A DNA stretch of 64,000 bases. It comes from Nymphaea colorata (lineage: Eukaryota; Streptophyta; Magnoliopsida; Nymphaeales; Nymphaeaceae). A model generated the notes under the pieces. The model did no database searches and was not told the DNA's origin. It saw only the letters and a list, made by a program, of their open reading frames with translations. This document shows positions 45,978-64,000 of this stretch, piece after piece. The DNA lies in NCBI RefSeq assembly GCF_008831285.2, contig NC_045151.1:6461682-6525681 (forward strand). The letters run 5' to 3'. The first letter of the stretch is position 1; every line of letters starts with the position of its first letter. Position numbers and translations under genes: made by a program.

Positions 45978-46880
45978 TTCATGGGGACTCGCTCCACTGC
46001 TCCCCCCAAAAGAGCTCAGTTGCCTCTAGGTACTCATTCCCCTTAACATCCTCCATCACTTTTGTATGTTCCATGTCATCTTGAACCCCAAATTCCATCT
46101 TGTCTACTTCTTCCCATGGTGCAAGCAAGTCCTTGTCCACCACCATGTTATGGAGTACTTGTGATTGTTGAAGAAGACGACTTGTGTGCCCACTTGAAGG
46201 ACCAAGATGGAGATCCCCACCGTCACCTGAATCACCACTTGCTTGTTGAGGGCTTGATCTTTTTTTGAGGCCACTCACTTTCCAGTGTTTAAGAACATGT
46301 TTCTTCACCTTATCATGAATCAAGGGTGGGTAGCTCACCTGTTGAATTGCCAAGCCATCTTTCTCCACAAGCGATGCCATCTTCCATTGCTGTTTTTTGT
46401 TGGAAGTTGGGTTGAAATCGCTCACAAATAATCAACCATGTTCCCCAATTGAGTCCCTTGAGCAGAGCTTGGAGGGGCTCCATTTACTGCTCCTCATGCC
46501 TCTGTACTGCTCCCCTGATCTGCGCCTTTGACATCTTTGCCATCCACTACGCCCGTCTCTGGGTCTAGGAGGTTTCCACCTCCACTTCATTCAAGCTTCT
46601 CAAGGCATTGAACTTTTCTTGCTCTGTTTGGGAGGTCTTCCTGCTCTTGATGTTGTTCGGCCTTCGCCTTGGGGTTTTGAACATCTACCACATATTGGGG
46701 GCCATCTTGTCCCCTTCTTTGTGCACCTCCCTCTGATCGCAAGCACCTCAAAGTGAGTTGTGGAGCCACACTTGTGACAGTATTTCACCTTGGTTTCATA
46801 TCTGACAGATTGCACGAACACCTTCCCTCTCGCAATCTTCAATTTCTGAGTTTGGGATAAATCTCAATGGTCTTTACGCA
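45978..46880 (-). mobile_element. L1-type LINE, 5' part (ORF1 C-terminus), displaced by the copia insertion
   Basis: The minus-strand ORF1 C-terminal part has a zinc-knuckle region YCHKCGSTTHFEV and CTKKG (46842-46600, slightly decayed) and a Ser/Asp-rich tail (46425-45979). The ORF1 stop TGA and the ORF2 start ATG overlap as ATGA at 45979-45982. Removing the copia and one GAATG copy gives the ORF2 start MNILTW. The 5' end seems truncated near 46880, since no N-terminal ORF1 domain was seen. Confidence 0.8.
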
Positions 46881-48115
46881 AAATTAGGCAAATCCAAAGT
46901 GCTAGACGTTGGGAGTGTATTCTAAATTTGAGCTCAATTTGATGGAATGAACTGAACTAGGGTTATGTTTAGCATGTTAAATGTATTTATTAGGTTGGTT
47001 TGAGTTCATTTCAGTTCCCAATGTCCCAAAGCCCACTCTCTTTCTTGTTTTTAATGGTGCGAGTTGAGTTTGAACTCAATCTGATGAAGTGAGCTGAAAC
47101 CAAACTAGGTTCATGTTTGTCATGCATAAATATACTTTCTCTTAATTTGGTTTGAATTCATTAGTTTTGGGTTGAATTTAATCCAGTTTCCAAGGTTTGG
47201 AACTTATTCCTAGTACATACTACACTCTGTAAATAGTTGTCTAGCTCAATTCAGCTAAATCAAATCAAAATTTTCTATATTTCAGCATATCCACATTAGT
47301 AAGAGGCCGATTTAAGTACCCCAGCTCCACTAGTGAAAATTCCAATGGTGACATGGTTTTTCAAATTACCTCTAGTTTCGATTTATAAATTTGGCATTTT
47401 GAAGCTATTGATTTTAATAAAAATGGTTTTTAGAGAAATACAGGAGGAACTTTTTTGTGAAATTTTAACCCTAGAATCACACACGAGGGCAAAATAGTCA
47501 TTTTCTTTTGAACCTCTTGCTTATGCCCAAGGGCAAAACAACAATTTTATCTCTAGTAATTTATTCTACAATTAGGTTATATGTATTATATACCTAAGTT
47601 TATAATATTTTGAGCTTTAATTACAATCTTTCATCAACATTTTAGATTCATGGACTATTGTTATATAGATTTCTTATCTGGAATTTTGATCCAAACCTCC
47701 CATCACATCCAATATCCATCTTCAAGAACTTTTTTTAGATTCAAACCTGAATCTCAAAAGCATATCCATGATCCATTTTCTAGAATTTTCTCTGGATTCA
47801 TATCTTAATATAACTATCAAACCCATGTCCCAGTCCAAGATACGTATGCATAAAACGTGCATTTATGTAATAAATTTCATGTTCAATTTGGTACAGTATG
47901 CCAGATGTTAATCCAAGTATTGCTCATGACCCTTGTAAAACTTTGGGTTGAGCACTCTGGTGATCGTACGGCTGATACAAACATTTTTTTTTGTGTCAAG
48001 AACTTGTATAATATAATGTTTTCATATTTTAACCTATGGTTTGCTTGGCAGAATGAGTTTTCCTTCCACAAGTTTAGTCATGTAATGATGGGGATGGAGA
48101 GAATTTTCTCTTCCG
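46881..48115. other. Intergenic, unassigned
   Basis: No gene. Two related stretches (about 46930-47010 and 47060-47170) repeat a GAACTGAACTAGGGTTATGT / CTGAAACCAAACTAGGTTCA theme and may be a degenerate direct repeat. Confidence 0.4.
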
Positions 48116-48330
48116 ACATGCTATAAAAAGGGGATATCCAACCACCAGATAGCGTTCATACTTATTGAGGGGGAAAACCTAAACGAATACCCAAGCTTAA
48201 AAGTGAGCAAAACTCTAAGAGTCTTACTAGAATCTTGGATTCCAGTTATAGTAGCACTCACCCAAGGATCGAAGTCGTGGGAGCAAGCTCGATCCAAGTC
48301 TTCAATAGGTTCAGGTAAATTTCTTCTTCG
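48116..48330 (+). promoter_or_regulatory. TATA-bearing LTR-like or promoter-like stretch
   Basis: CTATAAAAAGGGGATATCC (TATA box 48122-48130) is followed by ~190 bases of moderate GC ending in a splice-donor-like CAG|GTAAATTT (48313). This resembles the TATA-to-R part of a retroelement LTR or a core promoter. No downstream coding region was recognised. Confidence 0.35.
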
Positions 48331-51300
48331 TCCTTTTCTTTTTGCATTTTAGTTATTTTATTTTCTGCTTCTTAGATAGCACACTTTAGGTTTTTCTTGT
48401 TCTGCTTAGCATGTTTAGGCTAGTTTCTTTCTGCTTTTAATAATTAGGTTAGTTTATTTTCATTTTAATGCCTAGGTTAGTTCAATTTCCATTAAGCATG
48501 CTATTCTTTAATTACTTCTTGCTTTTTTTAGGTAGATTTATTGTAAATGTCTTCTAGGTTAGCGAAGTGAAGGTAACCCACCTTTATCCCTTTCTTATCT
48601 TTTAAATGTCTTCCAGCATAGTTGAGACCTAGCCTAGCATCAAAACCCAATTTGAGTCTTCTAGGACCTATTTTAGATCTAGTCCAAGAATCCTCTACAA
48701 CTTGACTTGATTCAGTTTAACTCGGATTAGCCGGCCCCCATTATATTCACTCAATCTCCAAACCCAGACTTAACACTGAGCCCGCTGCTTGGATCTACAT
48801 TAAACCATACTAGGATTGGTACTACTTTGGTTCATACTCAGGTCTTGTTCAAGTTGGTCTAACTCTAGTTGATCCTTGCCTTAAATCTAGAACCCAGTCA
48901 AGATGTCTCTGCCTTGACATAGGTTCAAACCTTGGTAAACTAAGAGTTCATTTTGACGAGCCCCAAACTAAAAACCTAAATGAACCTAGACCTACCTTGG
49001 TCTTATGTTTGCATGAGAAGGAATGGGGAGGAATGGAAGGGAAAAAATAAGTGTCTCCCCAAGCCCTCCAAAATGGGAGAGACTGGAAGGCAAACGATTT
49101 GCTAACGATGGACTCTCTATCAAAATGACACATTCGTCATTATCGTCATCTTTCTTATTAAGATCAGTTTTTCCTCCGCGTCAGCTGTTGAGTGCAATTT
49201 TTTCTCTGTCGTGATAAGTCTCATCCCCACGTTGGGTGTAATTCTCCATATGTTGGGAAGAACTCAAGGGACTCTCCCTTGGTATTCTATCTCCCTTATT
49301 GAGGCATCACCAAGTTAGGCATGTCCAAGGATCTATCTTTTTGTATGTTTTGCACAAGTTAATATTTCAGACGTAACCAGTAATGTCTTACATATGTGCT
49401 TAATCTGTTGCAACTTGCTTGTCTGCACGATGGAACAACAATATACTGTCAACATATTGTTAATGAACCAATCACCATTCTTGATGTATTTTCCAAAATC
49501 GCCTTCTCCATCTTCATCATTTATCATTTAGAAAATTAGAAGATCTGGACTTAGAAGAACATACTGGTGGCCATTTATTTAAGTTCAGAAGTTTCTGCAT
49601 ATGGTGACTGTTTTGCATCATACCACAATGCCTACTAGATAGGGTCCAATACTTGCAAAACTTCGCTGTTTGTGAACAATATGATCTTCTCACAAGTGGG
49701 TGCCTAACACTTCGGTGTTTCTCCGAAACTCCCATAATTACATATTTAAAAATAAACATTTATATGATAAAATATTTCATATGGTGATCATATTTTATTA
49801 TTTATATAAGATTGCCTAGCAAATTATAGCGATAAAACATTTAAAAGTCATTTTTAACAAAATAAATAAAATTATATAAAAATAAAAAATAAAAAAGTAA
49901 ACTACATATAAAATAGTTTTTCAAGAACACACGTGGCACTCTTGAATCGGGTCATATATTAGAATAAAAAATGTTTTGTAAATGTTTTTACTTGGACAAT
50001 ACGTAGTATATTGTTAGGGGTATTATTATAAACCAATTAATTTCTCTTTCTCTCATTTCCTTATGTAGTCTAAATGATTAAGCATGATTGAAACCATCGT
50101 TCGTTTCATTTTTTTCCAAACAAGCTTTTATAATAATTTATTTTCTTTCCTTTTTTTCTTTTTCTATTCCATTTCTTTTCCTTTTTTATACATCTGTTCC
50201 TTTCCATTCATTTCTCTTTATTCAAAAAGGGTGTAAAAGGATGACATTCACTATTATACTTAGTTTAATAACTAACACAACTTTTAAAAAGTCACATACA
50301 TAATTCCAACACCCATAGAGAAGTCTACCCAAATTTGTTCAATGTTTTACAACTCTAACTGGTGCTACATGCCCACATCTACATTGAAACACCTGGTAAG
50401 TAGAAGAGCCTGCAAATGCACCTACGGGCATGAATTAATAAATAAAAGTAAACAAGTAGTCATAAGTAAATAATAAAGGTAACCCAAACAAAACAACAGG
50501 ATACTAGCAAAAAAAAAAGAAAAAAGAAAAACAATATCTACATAAGTTAATTGCAATGACTAGTCAAGTGAGGACAAGGAGTACAACTAAAAGTCTTCAA
50601 GCCAGATTTACCCCATTTACAACCCTTACCAGTAACACATTAGTGTTCAAACCAGATCCGCACAACATTGGTTAGACTGATGTGTAGACTAATTAGTGGC
50701 TTAAAAATCGAGTAGCCATCCTAATAAACTAAACTTTCTGCTAAATGTTTTAGATACATCCATACATTTTACTATCTCGTCATATTTAATTCCACTTCTC
50801 TTCTCTTTTGTTTATGTACTTCCTTACCATGTCCTCCTTTTAGTTATTAAGAGGAACAAACATTTGGTGGCCAGAGACGAAAGCCAATACATAGAATGCC
50901 AGATCCATGTGGGTTAAGATTTTTTTAATGATGCATGGATGTTTTCCATATATCCTGCATATTTTAAAAACTCAATATGATAAGAAGAACAAGGGTAAGA
51001 AAAGAACTGCCAGCTTTTTCAATAATCCAAATAAGAGAAAATGTTATAGCTTCAATATTTCAGAACCCATTAGATTCTTATATGAAAAATCTCTGTGAGT
51101 CTGTTGCCATTTTTTCGTTCTCTAGTGGTGGAGAAACTTTTTGTTTGAAAAATCTTCACCATAGATCTTGCTATTCCTCCCCCCGCCCCACTCCCCCGCC
51201 CATTGCACCCTATACTCATATATGCACACTTACACACATAAAATAGAAAAACCATGAATCTGTTAGGCTTTTTTTGCTGCTTAATCACTTCCTTGGATCA

Positions 51301-52240
51301 CATAAATCCTCTTTGACATTATAAATATCATGATACATCTTTGTGGCTTGCTGTCAAGTACCTAAATATGGCTCATAAACCAAAAATATGGCTCTGTATC
51401 CATTGAACTTCACAACATAAAATTTTTGTACTCATTAAATACAAAAATATTTATTCTGTACTTAAAACATCCTTCCCAGTGATATGTTACAAGTGCGATT
51501 TAGCATAAAGATCCACGACTTACTAAGGCCAAGTATATCTCACATATACTTGGTATGTCTCACGTATACTAGGTATAACAATCAAAATTCAAAGCTAATG
51601 TCAGAGGCTCATCCAAACTCGAATAACAAAATTTGTGTTATATTAACTTAAGAAACCAAAGTAGCAATTATGCAAACTTGAAAAAGAGCATACGACCAAA
51701 GTACCTTCCATAATTATCGATTAAAAAATGAATTCCAAATGAAGTTTAGCCTTTTAAAGCATTATATCGAACAATTGGTAGTCAAGTTTCGCTGTTTAGA
51801 TTACAGATTAAACACGGCAAAAGAAGAAAATTCAACGGTCGAATTTGAAAACCAGAAAAAGAAACGGCAGTACTTTAAAATGAACGAACAACAGTTTTTT
51901 TTTTTTTTTTTTTACTTTACAATATTATTGACAATAAGCACGAAAATAAGAAAAAAGAATCAAATTCATGGCAACAAAAAATGGTTAAGATCCGCAAACG
52001 AAAAAAAGATTAACGCCTTTTTCATCCAATTAGAAGATCTCAGTATGAAGTGCATGTCATCCCAACAATTACCCAGTATTCAAGATCTCTTAAAACATAT
52101 TGGACAGAAAACCACCAATAAGAATCAACAATCCCAGTCCAACAAAGAATTTCACAAACCTAAATTCTTATCTGTATCCAAGATCAAATATCAAATACCA
52201 AAAAATTGGTATGTAAACAGTTTTCCAACGTGAGACTTGG
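48331..52240. other. Intergenic, unassigned
   Basis: Largely AT-rich with no gene supported. The plus frame 51739-52233 (164 codons) spans a 17-T run and is Lys/Asn/Gln-rich; it is considered chance. The minus frames 49333-49759 are Cys/His/Ser-rich but match nothing recognisable. The densest AT region is 49745-50000. Confidence 0.4.
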
Positions 52241-52745
52241 GATATAAGAACGTCCCCTACCTTATTCGAATTTCCATCTACAAGGCTTAGGGTGTGAGGG
52301 GAAGGGGGTTCGGGAGAGGGTTTCAATAAAAGGGCAAGGAAGAAGAAGAAGACGACAGAATGCCGTCGGACGAGGGTGTGCCTGGCTCTCTCTCGGCAGA
52401 TGGGTGGTGGATAGTTCCGCAATGGGGGCAAGCTTCGCGACTGCAATGGTGACTCTTCCAATGGTTTCTTGGGCGCGAACTGTCCGAGGGGCCCTTGGGG
52501 GGTGGTGGGTAGAATGGTGTCAGGGGGAGCAATCGAGGGTTAGGGCGTGAGGGAAGGGGGTTCGGGGCAGTGTTTCAGCAAAAAGGGAAGGAAGAAGAAG
52601 ATGACAGAATGTCGCCGGGAGTCCCCTGTACCTGGTTCTCCCTCGGCAGATGGGGCGCGAGCTGGGCGACTCCTTCGGCACGGGCTGTCGAGGAGAGAGG
52701 AGAGAGGTCGAAAGGGCATGGCCCGCGCCATTAAATAGGGGTGAA
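52241..52745 (-). repeat. Duplicated GC-rich exon-like block (253-bp offset)
   Basis: The segments beginning at about 52285 (GGCTTAGGGTGTGAGGGGAA) and 52538 (GGGTTAGGGCGTGAGGGAAG) share a GAAGGGGGTTCGGG...AAAAGGGAAGGAAGAAGAAG...GACAGAATG-CG...CTCTCGGCAGATGG structure. On minus each reads like a GC-rich leader or first exon. A donor-like AATAAG|GTAGGG lies at about 52262 on minus. A minus frame from ATG 52731 (MARAMPFRPL, 63 codons) crosses copy 2. The gene identity is unknown. Confidence 0.55.
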
Positions 52746-53159
52746 ACGCGAGCTATCCGATCGAGCGAGATCGGACGGCCATGCGACGACGTCTTGAGGA
52801 CGGACTCGGAGCATTCACTTATTCTATACTATCTATGATGGGGATAGTGGCCTGTGAACACAATTGCAGATTCTAATTGGATATGTCATTAATTGTTTTT
52901 TTATTATTCATAACTCAAGTACGAATAAAAAAAAAAGTTATATTTGAATTTGAATATAAAATTCAATTTTACAATTTGAATCTGATTACGTATGTATATC
53001 AGAACCTGAATCTAAATTTTAAAATTCGATCTGTTCAGTTTAAAAAATGTAAGAACATTTACTTAAAAATATTTGATGAATCTGTGTTATTTTTTAAGGT
53101 GAACACAAGAGAAAAGGAAACTCTGTTATTATCCCTAAACAGTCTCTAAGGGCAAAATG
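52746..53159. other. AT-rich spacer between the GC-rich block and the CIPK promoter
   Basis: No gene. The frame 52877-53149 is AT-rich and looks like chance. Confidence 0.5.
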
Positions 53160-54370
53160 GAGACTCAGAAAAAGGTTAGAAGTGTTAAGCCGCGCGTTGA
53201 CCAAAGTCTGCCGGATACATTCAGCATGTCTACGTATGTATACGTATGACGCCGCCATCGGCACGACTCGAACGCAGAAAAACCAAAGGCCAAAAGAAAA
53301 GAGGAGAAGTCAACCTTCGCCTCCTCACCCGATTCTCTTTCTTCTTGGCTACCTTTCCATCCAGTGATTCCACGGATCGTTGCTGCATCCACCGTCTACC
53401 ACCCTATTCCACCGAACTTCTTTTGCTGCAATCACTGTCCTTTCAGGTTTGCTACCCTTCTTCTGCTTCTTCTTCTTCTTCTTCTCAGATAGAGTTTGTC
53501 TTTCAAGAGCTAATTGATGTCGTGTTGCTGTGAATTAGCATGCCGCTCGTGATTAGGGTTATCTTGATTTTAGGTCATGTTGAAAATATAATGTTTATCA
53601 GCAGGCTTTGGATGTTCTTTTTCTTTTTTTGTTTGGACTTAATAGAGGCTAGGAGGACGGGTGGAGTTGCTTGATTTCTATTCTGTTGTTCAAATTCGTC
53701 GAGAAGTCTCCCCCCTTTAATTACATTAACTTTACTTGTAGATTTTGTGTGCTTGCAGCAAAAGCTTGTTTATTTGGTTTTCTTTTCTTCCAGCGGTAGC
53801 AACAGCCAGTGCTTTCTGGGAATCTCCGTAGCGTTCACCGCTTTCGGTGATTCCACTATATGTTTTCTTCTATCCTTTATTTCTCTGTCATTTTTCTCTG
53901 ACCCGGTTTTCTTCTTTTCGTTGCAGTAGTTCTGCCCCTTGCTGGTTGCTTCCACCTGATTTCAGAACAAGGTTTCTTGTGTTTCTCTATCCTTGTGCCA
54001 AACAGCTGCGGCGGAGATTCCGTTTCATAGGAGGGAGGGAGGGCTGGTGGTGCTATGTTGTCCGGTTCCTTTGGGAACCAGAATGGTGGTTGGAGCTGTC
54101 TGCGCTGATACGCCCACAAATTCTTTTTCAATTTCTCACTGGTGATCTCAAACTAGAGGGTTCTCTTTTGTTTCTCCTTTTTTCCTTGTCGCCATTTTCT
54201 TCCTTCTCTGGTGGCTTCAATCGATATCTAGAAAAACCATGAACGCGGTGGAGAAGTCTCAGGTGTGGCAACCTTGCAAGAAGAAGAGAGCATAACTGCT
54301 TATCTCAGAAGGATAACGTTATAACTTCAGAGCTTGACGTCTGGGTTTGGGAAGGGAGGGTAAGGGGAAG
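53160..54370 (+). promoter_or_regulatory. CIPK promoter and 5' leader, probably with a leader intron
   Basis: W-box-type TTGACC occurs at about 53199 and GTCAACC at about 53310. A CT-rich stretch (53320-53450) is typical of a plant leader. A donor-like CTTTCAG|GTTTGC (~53446) and acceptor-like TTGCAG at 53752-53758 or 53920-53926 suggest an intron in the 5' UTR, common in this kinase family. The transcription start is not fixed. Confidence 0.5.
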
Positions 54371-63274
<8,904 letters not shown>

Positions 63275-64000
63275 GTAGTTTCCTCCTAGTAATTATTAGA
63301 TAGTCTTGTTTGGACAAAGAATAGTTTTAGCTGAATCAGTCCAAACCCTGCTATTTGCATGTCACAACATTGAAGGATTATGGGTGACCTGTAACAATCA
63401 GAAGGCTGGAACCTAAAAGTAGTTTCTGATATGTAAATTGAAAAGAACAGAAAAACAGTCTTGGGACTGCGTAGTTAACAGCAACGTTTTGATAGCCAGT
63501 GATTCAGGCTTGACTCGTGTATTATCAACTTGTGACTTGGCTGGTCAACTTGGCTACTCTGCCCATATTTTGTTCTTTTGTCTCTAGAAGTAAAAAAATA
63601 TTTACCTTGTCAATTGTCATTGAAACATAAAAAGTTTGTAGAATGACCTGATTGCTTATAAACATCAAGTGAAACCATGACTAAGTTTTATTTACTCATG
63701 CAATAGCAAGAAACAAGACCATTAAGTTACTTCATGTAATCGAGTATCAAGTATCTTATCAATGAAAAACTTCTCTACAAAGACCAAGCATTAGGGTCAA
63801 GATAACATCTATCTTTTGAGCGAGAGAAATGAGTTGACTCAATGAGTTTCAGGTGAGTCTTTTTGATTTTTGAATAAAATCGAGTCCTTTTACTGGGTTA
63901 ATCTGATAGTGAGCCTAGTCAGCGGATTTATTCGGCGAGTTTTGAAACACTGGTCTACGGGACTAGTCGTTTCTTATGATAGATTGTTGGCTGCATTATT
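63275..64000. other. CIPK intron 12 (continues beyond window)
   Basis: No exon was recognised after the GTAGTT donor at 63275. The remaining CIPK exons must lie to the right. Confidence 0.75.

Noticed and set aside
51739-52233. 164-codon plus-strand frame
   Set aside because: It spans a run of 17 T residues and is otherwise AT-driven Lys/Asn/Gln-rich sequence with no motif and no gene context.

Overview
This is a nuclear window from a flowering plant with a repeat-rich genome. The evidence is GT-AG split genes, plant LTR retrotransposons primed by initiator tRNA-Met, an L1-type LINE, an endogenous pararetrovirus and a decayed piece of plastid DNA. The species cannot be placed from the sequence. 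Two host genes can be read with confidence. One is a complete DEG5-type chloroplast lumen protease on the minus strand, with 8 exons spread over 18 kb (15267-33275). The other is the 5' part of a CBL-interacting protein kinase most like CIPK23, on the plus strand, with 12 exons visible (54371-63274) and its C-terminal end beyond the window.

Layout. 1-57: host sequence that recurs inverted at about 8223-8284. 58-6814: plastid-derived DNA (NUPT) from the inverted-repeat region, in plastid order rps12 exons 2-3, rps7, ndhB, trnL-CAA, ycf15, 3' part of ycf2. All genes are broken, ndhB exon 2 is almost completely deleted, and two internal tandem duplications are present. 6815-9801: unassigned, partly AT-rich. 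9807-14802: complete but dead Ty3/gypsy chromovirus (Reina-like, 234-bp LTRs, AGTAA target duplication). 15267-33275: DEG5. Its intron 5 holds a truncated antisense-of-window copia that is itself split by a 978-bp hAT-like element. Its intron 2 holds a copia fragment, a pararetrovirus relic, a large TA microsatellite and a 178-bp palindrome.

About 33990-46880: a three-level nest. An L1 LINE (minus strand) is split in the fourth codon of its ORF2 by a Ty1/copia element (38003-45972, GAATG duplication), whose 5' LTR is in turn split by a 2.9-kb solo LTR (38287-41208). About 46880-53160: no recognisable gene; it holds a TATA-bearing LTR-like stretch and a duplicated GC-rich exon-like block. 53160-64000: CIPK promoter, leader and gene, with three further copies of the hAT-like family in introns 1 and 11.

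The two host genes act in unrelated processes: DEG5 in thylakoid-lumen protein quality control, the kinase in calcium/CBL-dependent control of ion transport. The most notable apparently undescribed structure is a small hAT-like family with CTATGTCAC termini and 8-bp target duplications, found four times here. No new enzymatic or defence system was found.
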